11,315 bases of DNA from Alphaproteobacteria bacterium (GTDB lineage: Bacteria > Pseudomonadota > Alphaproteobacteria > Caulobacterales > Caulobacteraceae). The translations under genes and the position numbers were made by a program. The DNA is taken from the NCBI GenBank assembly GCA_018895795.1, contig JAHINZ010000203.1, positions 1 through 11,315 of the forward strand, read 5' to 3'. Below, in pieces: positions 1 to 7,011 of the stretch. The notes beneath the pieces are model-generated. The model had not been told where the DNA came from. It saw only the letters and a list, made by a program, of their open reading frames with translations, and searched no databases. Position 1 is the stretch's first letter. The number at the start of each line of letters is the position of its first letter.

Positions 1-1
1 G

Positions 2-388
2 CCCGCGCCGCTGGGGCGCCTGGCCTTCGCGGGCGCCGCTGTCGCCGTGATCGGCATCCTGTTCGAGACGATCGGCGACGCCCAGCTGGCCGCCTTCAAG
101 GCCAAGGCCGAGAACGCCGGCAAGGTGATGGACCAGGGCCTGTGGCGCTATACCCGCCATCCCAACTATTTCGGCGACGCCTGTGTCTGGTGGGGCCTGT
201 ATCTGATCGCCGCCGAGACCGGTCTGGGCGCCTGGGCCCTGCCGGCCCCGATCCTGATGACCTTCCTGCTGACCAAATGGAGCGGCGTGCCGACCGTGGA
301 AGGCCGCATGCGCCGCAAGCGGCCGGACTATGAGGCCTATGTGCAGCGGACGTCGGGCTTCGTGCCGTGGTTCCCGAAGAAGGGGTGA
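2..388 (+). CDS. DUF1295 / steroid 5-alpha-reductase-like membrane protein, C-terminal part (5' end off window)
   Basis: Only the last 128 residues are visible; the frame is open to the left edge, so the true start lies outside the window. Family members are usually about 260-300 residues, so roughly half is present. The visible part begins in a hydrophobic segment and continues with FETIGDAQLAAFK, then the signature GLWRYTRHPNYFGD and a second hydrophobic stretch (WWGLYLIAAETG, then LPAPILMTFLLTKWSGV). It ends with a basic YEAYVQRTSGFVPWFPKKG tail. The RHPNYFGD motif is shared by DUF1295 proteins, 3-oxo-5-alpha-steroid 4-dehydrogenases and isoprenylcysteine methyltransferases, where it contributes to cofactor binding. 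The protein should be a multi-pass inner-membrane protein; its substrate is not known. It converges on the carotenoid-oxygenase gene, with a repeat pair between them. Family assignment is firm, function is not. Confidence 0.88.
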   Translation, partial: PAPLGRLAFAGAAVAVIGILFETIGDAQLAAFKAKAENAGKVMDQGLWRYTRHPNYFGDACVWWGLYLIAAETGLGAWALPAPILMTFLLTKWSGVPTVEGRMRRKRPDYEAYVQRTSGFVPWFPKKG

Positions 389-400
389 GGGCGATCACTG

Positions 401-447
401 GCCCCCACCGGGTCGCTTCGCGACCGTCCGCCCCCGTGGGGGGCGGA
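401..447 (+). repeat. GC-rich palindromic intergenic repeat, copy 1
   Basis: The copy contains two perfect hairpins. GGTCGC (411-416) pairs with GCGACC (420-425) around a TTC loop. TCCGCCCCC (427-435) pairs with GGGGGCGGA (439-447) around a GTG loop, a 9-bp stem. The C run at 402-406 followed by AC can also pair with GTGGGGG at 436-442, enclosing the first hairpin. The order of blocks (C5, then CGCTTCGCG, then TCCGCCCCCGT, then G5) is the same as in the reverse complement of the second copy at 459-495, so the two are diverged members of one repeat family. It starts 12 bases after the DUF1295 stop codon. Resemblance to the small palindromic repeats of Caulobacter genomes is from memory and not checked. 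Confidence 0.7.
427..447. terminator. possible bidirectional terminator hairpin between convergent genes
   Basis: A perfect 9-bp GC stem with a three-base loop lies between the convergent DUF1295 and oxygenase genes. Neither strand has a U-rich tract directly after the stem, so it is not a textbook intrinsic terminator. Position between converging genes and stem strength are the only support. Confidence 0.35.
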
Positions 448-458
448 TGAGTTCATCT

Positions 459-495
459 TCCCCCTACGGGGGCGGAGCGCGAAGCGCGGAGGGGG
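459..495 (-). repeat. GC-rich palindromic intergenic repeat, copy 2 (inverted)
   Basis: This is the inverted partner of the copy at 401-447. CCCCC (460-464) pairs with GGGGG (468-472) around TAC. GCGC (477-480) pairs with GCGC (484-487) around GAA. CCCCCT (460-465) can alternatively pair with AGGGGG (490-495). Read on the minus strand the block order is C5-TCCG-CGCTTCGCG-CTCCGCCCCCGTA-G5, matching copy 1 with a few substitutions and short gaps in the flanks of the central hairpin. It ends exactly at the base before the TAG stop (496-498) of the oxygenase gene, so it would form the start of that gene's 3' untranslated region. Confidence 0.7.
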
Positions 496-1947
496 CTAGC
501 CGCGCAGCCGTTCCCGCCCGGCCCAGACGCTATGCGTCCCGCTGCTGAGCTTGTGGGGCAGGGCGATGCGGCAGACCACCTCGAAGCGCTTGGCGTCGAT
601 CAGCACGCATTCCGAAGTTCCCCGGTTCTCGTCGATGATGAAGCTGACCAGATAGCCGTCGTCCTCATCCACCGCCCCAACGCGCGGCGCGAACGGGGCC
701 TCGCTGGCGAAGCGGCCCTCGGGCAGCTGGATCGACCAGCTTTCGCCGGTCTCCAGGTCGTGTTTGACGAAACCGTTGAACAGAAACCAGCCGGGCTTGG
801 CGGTGGTGGAATAGGCATAGCGATAGGGCTTGCCGGCATAGGCCTGGTTGAACATCCCGAACTCCAGGATGCGCTCGTCCAGATGGCTCTCGGTGGTCTC
901 GCCGGTCCTCAGATTGAAGCGCCAGCGGTGCAGCCGGGGCCGGAAGCTGTGCTCGTCCAGATAGGCCATCAGGTGGCCGTGTCCCTCGGGCGCGTCCTCG
1001 ATCGGACGGGGCGTGGGATTTTCCTGGAAATAGCCGTCCAGCACGATCTCGTCGCCGTCCTCATAGGCGTTCAGCCAATGCAGCACATAGGTCGGGGCGG
1101 CCTCGAACCAGCGCACCGGCCCGCCGTGGCGTGGCACAATGCCGAACCGCGACGGCACGCCCTTGTGCAGGCGCACGGCGTGGATGTCGCGCTCCAGCAG
1201 GGCGGCGTCCCAGAACACCGGCAGGTCGTTGAGGATCGAATAGTTCTGGGTGAAGGCCATGTCGTGCGGCAGGCGCGGGCCCGGCAGGTCGATGGCCTGA
1301 TAGACCGTGCGCTTGCCGCTGGCGTCGACCACGCCGTAGTGCATGTAGGGCGCGGTCTTGGAATAGTTGAAGAACAGCAGCTCGCCAGTGGCCTCGTCGA
1401 CCTTGGGGTGGGCTGAAACCCCGTCCAGCGGCGCCCAGGCGGCGACGCCCAGGTTCTCGAGGGTCAGGGGATCCAGCCGATAGGCCTCGCCGCACTGGTA
1501 GAAGGTGGCTATGGCCTCGCCGGCATGGACGACGATGTCGGTGCTGGCGGTATCCTTCAGGCCGCCATGGGCCCCGAAGCCTGGGCGTTTCGACGTGCCA
1601 GGCCCGTCTGCCAAGCCGCCCCACAGGCTTTCCCCGACTTCCTGCTCGGCCTCGAAGCACCGCGTCCGGATGAAGCGGTTGCGATAGGTCGCCGTCCCGT
1701 CCTTGAAGTCGATCTGGTGGACCATGCCGTCGCCGTCGAACGGGTGATAGCGCCCCAGCGGCTGGTGGACGGGGTTTTCGGTGTTGCGCAGATAGACGCC
1801 GTCGATGTCGGTCGGGATCGCGCCTTCCAGGACCTCAAGGTCCCAGGCGTTGACCTCCTCGTGCAGCGGCGTCCAGGCCCCGGTCATATAGGGGTGGTTG
1901 GTCGGCTCCAGTGAGGTGATCACGGGCGGAAGGCGTTCGATCTTCAT
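496..1947 (-). CDS. carotenoid oxygenase (RPE65/CCD) family dioxygenase
   Basis: This is a 483-residue non-heme iron(II) enzyme of the carotenoid cleavage oxygenase family, which splits C=C bonds in carotenoids, apocarotenoids or stilbene-type phenols using O2. The length is normal for a bacterial member. The four iron-ligand histidines sit in recognisable contexts: H180 (VSAHPKVD), H228 (PHDMAFT), H290 (LHWLNAYED) and H472 (SGTHSVWAG). Other family landmarks are GVYLRNTENP (50-59), YHPFDGDGMVHQ (67-78), EFGMFN (362-367) and SEAPFAPRVGA (415-425). E362 and E416 fit second-shell glutamates, but Q151 seems to replace the third. No signal peptide is seen, so it should be cytosolic. The ATG is supported by AGGAG seven bases upstream. 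It lies 77 bases downstream of the PQQ dehydrogenase on the same strand and is probably co-transcribed. Substrate is unknown; the Lys and Tyr used by lignostilbene dioxygenases do not appear to be conserved. Confidence 0.93.
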   Translation of the reverse strand: MKIERLPPVITSLEPTNHPYMTGAWTPLHEEVNAWDLEVLEGAIPTDIDGVYLRNTENPVHQPLGRYHPFDGDGMVHQIDFKDGTATYRNRFIRTRCFEAEQEVGESLWGGLADGPGTSKRPGFGAHGGLKDTASTDIVVHAGEAIATFYQCGEAYRLDPLTLENLGVAAWAPLDGVSAHPKVDEATGELLFFNYSKTAPYMHYGVVDASGKRTVYQAIDLPGPRLPHDMAFTQNYSILNDLPVFWDAALLERDIHAVRLHKGVPSRFGIVPRHGGPVRWFEAAPTYVLHWLNAYEDGDEIVLDGYFQENPTPRPIEDAPEGHGHLMAYLDEHSFRPRLHRWRFNLRTGETTESHLDERILEFGMFNQAYAGKPYRYAYSTTAKPGWFLFNGFVKHDLETGESWSIQLPEGRFASEAPFAPRVGAVDEDDGYLVSFIIDENRGTSECVLIDAKRFEVVCRIALPHKLSSGTHSVWAGRERLRG

Positions 1948-2016
1948 GGCGACACTCCTGGCGACGCCATCAGCCTACGTCCAGTCAGTCTTGCTGTGCA
2001 AGCTTGTCTTGGCCGC

Positions 2017-2038
2017 CCGCCGCACTATTGCGCGGCGG
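2017..2038 (-). other. hairpin spanning the stop codon of the PQQ dehydrogenase gene
   Basis: CCGCCGC (2017-2023) pairs perfectly with GCGGCGG (2032-2038). The eight-base loop contains the TAG stop (2025-2027 on the minus strand). There is no U tract after it. It may attenuate or process the transcript between the two genes, or may simply reflect GC-rich coding sequence. Confidence 0.3.
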
Positions 2039-3347
2039 TGACCCGCCAGACCACATTGCCCACGTCGTCGGCGACCAGCAGGGCCCCTGCGGTGTCGACG
2101 GTGACGCCCACGGGACGGCCCTGGGCCTCGCCTGCGGCGTTGAGGAAGCCCGTCAGGATGTCCTCGGGCTGACCCGCCGGCTTGCCGGCCGCGAAGGGCA
2201 CGAACACCACCTTGTAGCCGGCCGGGGGCTTGCGGTTCCACGAGCCATGCTGGCCGATGAACACGCCACCGCGATAGTGATCGGGGAAGGCCGAGCCTTG
2301 GTAGAAGGTCAGGCCCAGCGAGGCCGTATGGCTGCCCAGGGCGTAGTCGGGCACGAGGGCCTTTGCCACCAGGTCGGGGCGTTGCGGCGTCACGCGGGTG
2401 TCCACGTGCTGGCCGTAATAGCTGTAGGGCCAGCCATAGAAGCCGCCGTCCTTGACCGAGGTCATGTAGTCGGGGACGAGGTTGTTACCGATCTCGTCGC
2501 GCTCATTGACGGCGGTCCACAGCGCGCCCGTGACGGGCTCCCAGCCCATGCCGTTGGGGTTGCGGATGCCCGAGGCGAAGACCCGGCTGGCGCCGGTGGC
2601 GATGTCGATCTCCAGGATGCCGGCCCGGCGCGCCTCGGCGGCCATGCCGTTCTCGCCGACATTGCTGTTAGACCCGACGGTGGCGTAGAGCTTGGACCCG
2701 TCGGGGCTGGCGATGATGTTCTTGGTCGAGTGGTGGTTGATCGGCCCGGCCGGCAGGTCGGCGATCTTGCGCGGCGCGGCGGTGATCCGGGTGACGCCCG
2801 TCTGATAGGGGAAAGCGACGATCGAGTCGGTATTGGCGACATAAAGCGTATCGCCGACCAGGGCCATGCCGAACGGCGAGTTCAAACCGGTCAGGAACGG
2901 CGTCTTCACCTCGGCCACGCCGTCGCCATTGGCGTCGCGCAACAGGGTGATGCGGTTGGCGCTGGGCACGGTGGCCCCGGCCTTGCCCATGATCATTTTC
3001 TCGGCCCAGGCCCGGATGTCGAAGCCCGGCTTCTTCACCTTGGGCGGGCCATTGGTCTCGGCGACCAGCACATCGCCATTGGGCAGGACCAGCAGCCAGC
3101 GCGGATGATCCAGACCGTCGGCGAAGGCCTTGACCTGGAAGCCCGGCGCGGCGATCGGCGTCGCGCCCTGAGCCCAGCGATTGACCGGGGCGACCTTGAC
3201 GGTCGGCAGCAGAGTCCGGCTGGGTTCTGGCAAGGTGGGATTGGGACCGTAGCCGGGCCCCTGGGTCTGGGATTCGCTTTCGCCACAGGCGGCCAAGGAC
3301 ATCAGCATGACGGCCGCGAGCGCGGCGGGATGGTGAAGGCGTGGCAT
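2025..3347 (-). CDS. PQQ-dependent sugar dehydrogenase (L-sorbosone dehydrogenase-like), predicted lipoprotein
   Basis: This is a 440-residue beta-propeller protein of the soluble glucose / L-sorbosone dehydrogenase superfamily, which oxidises sugars or aldehydes with pyrroloquinoline quinone outside the cytoplasm. The N-terminus is a lipoprotein signal: H-rich start, hydrophobic AALAAVMLMSLAA, then C21 in a SLAAC lipobox. Family blocks follow in order: HPRWLLVLPNGDVLVAET (81-98), RDANGDG (137-143, calcium-like loop), NHHSTKN (204-210), YATVGSNSNVGENG (221-234), GIRNPNGMGWEP (260-271), NERDEIGNNLVPDY (281-294), GGFYGWPYSYYG (301-312), GQHGSWNR (365-372) and GRPVGVTVD (410-418). AGGGAG lies seven bases before the ATG and supports the start. 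The gene follows the ABC operon after 151 bases and precedes the oxygenase. Family is certain; PQQ dependence and substrate are inferred from the family. No PQQ synthesis gene is in view. Confidence 0.92.
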   Translation of the reverse strand: MPRLHHPAALAAVMLMSLAACGESESQTQGPGYGPNPTLPEPSRTLLPTVKVAPVNRWAQGATPIAAPGFQVKAFADGLDHPRWLLVLPNGDVLVAETNGPPKVKKPGFDIRAWAEKMIMGKAGATVPSANRITLLRDANGDGVAEVKTPFLTGLNSPFGMALVGDTLYVANTDSIVAFPYQTGVTRITAAPRKIADLPAGPINHHSTKNIIASPDGSKLYATVGSNSNVGENGMAAEARRAGILEIDIATGASRVFASGIRNPNGMGWEPVTGALWTAVNERDEIGNNLVPDYMTSVKDGGFYGWPYSYYGQHVDTRVTPQRPDLVAKALVPDYALGSHTASLGLTFYQGSAFPDHYRGGVFIGQHGSWNRKPPAGYKVVFVPFAAGKPAGQPEDILTGFLNAAGEAQGRPVGVTVDTAGALLVADDVGNVVWRVTAAQ

Positions 3348-3498
3348 GCAGTTCTCCCTGAAGACGGGTCCGAAGACCTGTCTGTAACGCCTGAAGCCGC
3401 TCCGCGTTCTGGGGCGGATGCGGCGAAGGACGAAGGCTAGACTAAGCGCTTGGCTTTGGCACGGGCGCCGTTACGGCGCCTGGCGGCGAAGGCGCCGA
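3348..3498. other. intergenic region upstream of the PQQ dehydrogenase gene
   Basis: These 151 bases separate the small gene at the end of the ABC operon from the dehydrogenase gene, all on the minus strand. The dehydrogenase promoter could lie here, but I see no convincing -35/-10 pair. The left end holds its ribosome binding site, and the right end holds the hairpin at 3464-3480. No conserved ORF is apparent in it. Confidence 0.5.
3464..3480 (-). terminator. possible terminator hairpin after the ABC operon
   Basis: GGCGCCG (3464-3470) and CGGCGCC (3474-3480) form a perfect 7-bp stem around TTA, 18 bases beyond the stop of the small gene. A third GGCGCC at 3491-3496 offers alternative pairing. 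The minus-strand sequence after the stem is not U-rich, so termination here is only a suggestion. Confidence 0.35.
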
Positions 3499-3735
3499 TC
3501 AGGCGTCGTCGCCCGCCTCGACCAGGCCGCGCATGTGGTCGAGAGATTCGGGGTCACCTTGAGCGATCCGGACGAAGGCCTGGGCCAACTCCTCGGTCGT
3601 TTCGCCCAGATTGAACTTGCCGTCGCTGAACCGCAGGAGAACGCTTTCGATATAGCGGTCCAGCAGAACGCGGTCTTCGCCTGTGAGGTTTGTGCGCATG
3701 GGTACAGGATAGTCCCGACGCGGGCCGAGCGCCAT
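3499..3735 (-). CDS. small conserved-looking protein of unknown function, last gene of the ABC operon
   Basis: This is a 78-residue acidic protein that I do not recognise. It is probably soluble: there is no signal peptide or membrane segment, and the segment from residue 20 to 72 reads like amphipathic helices (EDRVLLDRYIESVLLRF, then GETTEELAQAFVRIAQ, then DPESLDHMRGLVEAG). The composition is protein-like, unlike the Arg/Ala/Pro-rich shadow frames. The gene begins 17 bases after the permease stop on the same strand, which suggests it belongs to the ybbAP operon. The start is uncertain: ATG at 3735 has GAGGA rather far upstream, overlapping the permease stop codon, while ATG at 3699 (residue 13, MRTNLTGEDR) would give a 66-residue protein and removes a Pro/Arg-rich lead that looks less conserved. 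Neither start has an ideal ribosome binding site. Confidence 0.7.
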   Translation of the reverse strand: MALGPRRDYPVPMRTNLTGEDRVLLDRYIESVLLRFSDGKFNLGETTEELAQAFVRIAQGDPESLDHMRGLVEAGDDA

Positions 3736-3752
3736 GGATTAGGCAAAGGTCC

Positions 3753-6263
3753 TCAGTCCGCCCGCAAAACGGGCGCGGGGCGGCGGGCGAGGGCCTGGGC
3801 CGCCGCCAGCAGTCCGCCGATCGCCGACAGGCCCGCCGCGCCGACCAGCAAGGCCATGACCCCGGCCCAGTCGATGCTCCATTGGGCCTTGAACACCAGA
3901 ACCACCACCGGCCAGGCGGCGGCCAGGCCCAGCAGGACGCCCGCCCCGCCGGCGATCAGGCCCACCGCGCCATATTCGACGACATAGGCCGTGAGGATCT
4001 GGGTGCGGGTCGCGCCCAGAACCTTCAAGGTCGCCGCCTCGCGGGCCCGGGCCCTGGCCCCGGCCGCGATCGCCCCGGCCAGCACCAGCAGCCCGGCCAG
4101 GCCGGCCACCGCCGCCGCGCCCCGGATGGCCAGGGCCAGGCGGTCGAACAGGCCGGCGGCGGACTCCAACTGCTCGCGGACGCTGATCACGTTGACCGCG
4201 GGAAAGCTCTTACCCAGGGACCGGGTCAGGCGCGCCTCCGCGGCGCGGTCCAGCTTGGCGATGGCGATGTTGCGCAGCACCGCGCCCTCCAGGCTGTGCG
4301 GATCCAGAATGATCGCGAAATTGGGGCCAAAGCCGCCGAACTCGACCTTGCGCAGCACCGCGACCCTGGCCTCGAGGTCCCGGCCCAGCACCGACAAGGT
4401 GAGGGTGTCGCCGGCTTTAAGGCCCGCGCCGCGCGCCAGCTCGACCTCCAGCGCCACTTGCGGCGGGCCCGCATAGTCGGCCGGCCACCAGTGGCCCTCG
4501 ACGACGCCGGAATCCTTGGGCTCAGGCCCCAGCACCGACAGATTGACGTCGCTGTCGAAGGCCCAGCGTTCGGATGGTTTGATGGCCTTCAGGTCGACCG
4601 GTTGGCCCTTCAGGGCCGTGATCCGGCCGGTGGCGAACGGCGCGCGCAGATAGGTTTGCGACGTCTGCGGGCCGGCGGCGCGGGCGACCTCGGCGTCGAA
4701 GGCGACGGCCCGGTCGCCGGGGATCTCGGTGAAGACCATCGAGGGCGCGCTCTTGGGCGCGACCTCGCGCACCTGGGCCAGCAGGGCGGACTGGATCAGC
4801 ACCACGCAAGACAGCAAAGCGACGCCCAGACCGATGGCCGGGGTGGCGGTGCGCGCGGCCGAACGGGGTCCGGCCAGATTGGCCAGGCCGATGCGGACGG
4901 CGCCTCGGGTGAGTCCCCGGACCTTGCCGGCCAGCCAGGCGGCCAGCAGGCCCAGGGCGCCCAGCACCACGAAGGCCACGGCGACGCCTGCGATCATGAT
5001 CCCGGCGGCGATCGGGGTCGGGGCGGTGACGATGGCCAGGGCCGCGAGGCCCAGGCCGGCGATGGCCGCGCCGACGGTCTCCAGCCCGAACGGCGGTCGA
5101 ACGCCAAGGGCGCGCCGGAACAGGGCCGAGGGCGGGGTGGCGCGGGCGCGGGCCAGGGGGATCAACGAGAAGGCCGCCGCCGCCAGCAGGCCGAACACCC
5201 CGGCCTTGATCAGCGGCAGGGGATAGACCGCGAACAGGGCCGGGATCGGCAGGGCGTCGCCGGCGATCCGGCCCAGGATCAAAGGCACGACGGCGCCGAT
5301 GGCCAGGCCGATCATCACCCCCAGGCCGGCCAGCAGGCCGATCTGGATCAGATAGGTGTTGCGGATCAGGGCGCCGTCCGCGCCGAGCGCCTTGAGCACG
5401 GCGATCGAGGGCTCGCGCGTCGCCAGATAGGCCGAGACGGCTCCGGCCACGCCAAGGCCGCCGGCGACCAGCGAGGCCAGGCCGATGAAGCCCAGAAAGT
5501 ATTCCAGCTGGTCGATCAGCTTGCGCGCCCCCGGGGCGGCGTCGGAGCGATCGCGAATATACAGCTCATTGAACTGTTTCTTCAGCCCCTTGCCGACCGC
5601 GGCCGGGTTTCGCCCCTCGGACAGGGCGATGCGGGCCGACTGGGCCGAAGGCAGGCCGGGCGAGAGCAATCCGGTGGGCGGCAGCAGGTCGCCGCGCACC
5701 AGAACGCGTGGTCCCAGCACGAAGCCGCGCGCCACGCTGTCGGGTTGGCGAACCATGACGGCGCGGACCGCCAGGGTCAGGGGGCCGGCCTCGAAGCGGT
5801 CGCCGATCTTCAGGCCCAGACGGTCCAGCAAGGCGGGCTCGACCGCCGCGCCGGGCAGGCCGTCCCGCGTGGCCAGGGCCTCGGCCAGGGAGGCGGCGCC
5901 TTGCAGTTCGACCTTGCCGGCCAGGGGATAGCCGGCGTCGGCCCCGCGCAGGTCGACCAGGCGTCGCTCGCCCGAGGACGCCTGGGCCATGACCCGGACG
6001 CGGGCGGTGTAGGACACCTTGCCCAGCCGGGCGAAGGCGGCGCGTTCCTCGGGCGTGAAGTCCCGGTTCTCGACCGAGGCCGAGATGTCGCCGCCCAGGA
6101 TCTCGCGGGCCTGGGAGGCCAGGCCCCGGCGGAAGGCCTCGGCCGTCGATCCGGCCGCCGCGATGGCCGCGACGCCCAGGGCCAGGCAGGCCAGAAAGAT
6201 GCCGAAGCCGCGCACGCCCGAGCGCAGTTCGCGGGCGGCCAGGCGGAAAGACAGCGGGCTCAA
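3753..6263 (-). CDS. ybbP: FtsX-family ABC transporter permease, YbbP type
   Basis: This 836-residue permease of the MacB/FtsX superfamily partners the ATPase encoded just upstream. I count about ten hydrophobic segments: near 20-40, 255-278, 300-330, 354-372, 396-416, 418-445, 474-495, 708-735, 763-790 and 800-822. Two large extracytoplasmic domains lie at about 42-250 and 500-705. This duplicated FtsX arrangement and the length fit YbbP. The two coupling regions are ATREPSIAVLKALGA (281-295) and REAATLKVLGATRTQIL (741-757), typical sites of contact with the ATPase. The start is a TTG whose last two bases are the first two of the ATPase stop codon (TTGA overlap), so translational coupling is likely. 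No ATG alternative exists nearby, and the next candidate, GTG at residue 17, would remove the LSFRLAAREL helix that homologues keep. Substrate is unknown; lipid-related or mechanotransmission roles are suggested by the family. Confidence 0.92.
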   Translation of the reverse strand: MSPLSFRLAARELRSGVRGFGIFLACLALGVAAIAAAGSTAEAFRRGLASQAREILGGDISASVENRDFTPEERAAFARLGKVSYTARVRVMAQASSGERRLVDLRGADAGYPLAGKVELQGAASLAEALATRDGLPGAAVEPALLDRLGLKIGDRFEAGPLTLAVRAVMVRQPDSVARGFVLGPRVLVRGDLLPPTGLLSPGLPSAQSARIALSEGRNPAAVGKGLKKQFNELYIRDRSDAAPGARKLIDQLEYFLGFIGLASLVAGGLGVAGAVSAYLATREPSIAVLKALGADGALIRNTYLIQIGLLAGLGVMIGLAIGAVVPLILGRIAGDALPIPALFAVYPLPLIKAGVFGLLAAAAFSLIPLARARATPPSALFRRALGVRPPFGLETVGAAIAGLGLAALAIVTAPTPIAAGIMIAGVAVAFVVLGALGLLAAWLAGKVRGLTRGAVRIGLANLAGPRSAARTATPAIGLGVALLSCVVLIQSALLAQVREVAPKSAPSMVFTEIPGDRAVAFDAEVARAAGPQTSQTYLRAPFATGRITALKGQPVDLKAIKPSERWAFDSDVNLSVLGPEPKDSGVVEGHWWPADYAGPPQVALEVELARGAGLKAGDTLTLSVLGRDLEARVAVLRKVEFGGFGPNFAIILDPHSLEGAVLRNIAIAKLDRAAEARLTRSLGKSFPAVNVISVREQLESAAGLFDRLALAIRGAAAVAGLAGLLVLAGAIAAGARARAREAATLKVLGATRTQILTAYVVEYGAVGLIAGGAGVLLGLAAAWPVVVLVFKAQWSIDWAGVMALLVGAAGLSAIGGLLAAAQALARRPAPVLRAD

Positions 6264-6955
6264 GCGCCGATCTCGACGGGGGCTTCGACGACCTTGCCGT
6301 CCGCCATGCGGATGATGCGGTCGGCGCGCTGGGCCAGCACCGGGTCATGGGTGACCATGACCAGGGCCGCGCCGCATTCCGCGACGAGGGCGAACATCAG
6401 GTCGGCGACCGAGGCCGCGTTGCGCGAGTCGAGATTGCCGGTGGGCTCGTCGGCGAACAGCAGGATGGGGCGCGCCGCCAGGGCCCGGGCCAGGGCGACG
6501 CGTTGCTGCTCGCCGCCGGACAGCTGATGCGGATAGTGGGTCAGGCGCGAGGACAGGCCCACCTTGGCCAGCCAGTCGCGGGCAGTGACCAGGGCGTTCG
6601 GCGCGCGGGCGATTTCCAGTGGCGCCGCGACGTTTTCTTCCGCCGTCATGTTGGGCAGCAGGTGAAAGCTCTGGAACACCAGGGCCGCGCGGCCGCGCCG
6701 CAGACGGGCGCGTCCATCCTCGTCCAGCTTGGCCAGGTCCTGTCCAAACAGACTTACGGTTCCGGCCGTGGGGCGCTCCAGTCCCGCCGCCACCGAGATC
6801 AGCGACGACTTGCCCGAACCCGACGGCCCGACGATGGCGACGCGTTCGCCCGGCGTCACGTGCAGGTCGACACCGCGCAGGATATTCACGGGGCCCGCCG
6901 CCGAGGGCAGGGTCAGCACGACCGACGAAAGGGCGAGCGGCGCGACGTCGGTCAT
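6260..6955 (-). CDS. ybbA: ABC transporter ATP-binding protein, YbbA/LolD-like
   Basis: This 231-residue ATPase powers the YbbP-type permease at the cytoplasmic face of the inner membrane. All nucleotide-binding motifs are intact: Walker A GPSGSGKS (43-50), Q-loop Q95 in VFQSFHLLPNMTAEENV, signature LSGGEQQR (145-152), Walker B ILLFADEP with E170, D-loop GNLD (173-176) and switch H203. This is the pattern of the LolD/MacB/FtsE-type group. The ATG at 6955 has AAGGAA about six bases upstream. It overlaps the permease gene by four bases and is divergent from tesA, the arrangement seen for ybbA and tesA in Escherichia coli. LolD is the main alternative by sequence, but the large partner permease and the tesA neighbour favour YbbA. 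Confidence 0.94.
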   Translation of the reverse strand: MTDVAPLALSSVVLTLPSAAGPVNILRGVDLHVTPGERVAIVGPSGSGKSSLISVAAGLERPTAGTVSLFGQDLAKLDEDGRARLRRGRAALVFQSFHLLPNMTAEENVAAPLEIARAPNALVTARDWLAKVGLSSRLTHYPHQLSGGEQQRVALARALAARPILLFADEPTGNLDSRNAASVADLMFALVAECGAALVMVTHDPVLAQRADRIIRMADGKVVEAPVEIGA

Positions 6956-7011
6956 GAAGTTTCCTTGTTTCGGGCGTTAAACTCAGCGACCAAAGTCTTA
7001 GATAGGGATTC
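6956..7011. promoter_or_regulatory. divergent intergenic region of ybbA and tesA
   Basis: Only 56 bases separate the two divergent start codons, so the promoters or leaders of both genes must overlap here or extend into the genes. It is the most AT-rich short stretch nearby. The ybbA ribosome binding site (AAGGAA, minus strand) lies at its left end and a weaker AGGGA at 7006-7010 serves tesA. I see no clear sigma-70 promoter; TTGTTT at 6965-6970 with TAGATA at 6999-7004 is a poor match with a wrong spacing. Confidence 0.55.

Noticed and set aside
532..1416. 294-residue plus-strand open frame antisense to the oxygenase gene
   Set aside because: Shadow of the oxygenase gene, whose four iron histidines and ribosome binding site are clear.
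2004..3440. 478-residue plus-strand open frame antisense to the PQQ dehydrogenase gene
   Set aside because: The opposite strand encodes a clear beta-propeller lipoprotein; this frame has no family features.
3690..6527. 945-residue plus-strand open frame antisense to the permease gene
   Set aside because: It is rich in Gly, Gln, Arg and Ala in low-complexity order, has no recognisable domain, and mirrors the real gene. High third-position GC removes stop codons from this reverse frame.
6965..7004. Sigma-70-like promoter for tesA (TTGTTT and TAGATA)
   Set aside because: The -10 match is weak, the spacing is far longer than 17 bases, and it would leave a leader of only about seven bases.
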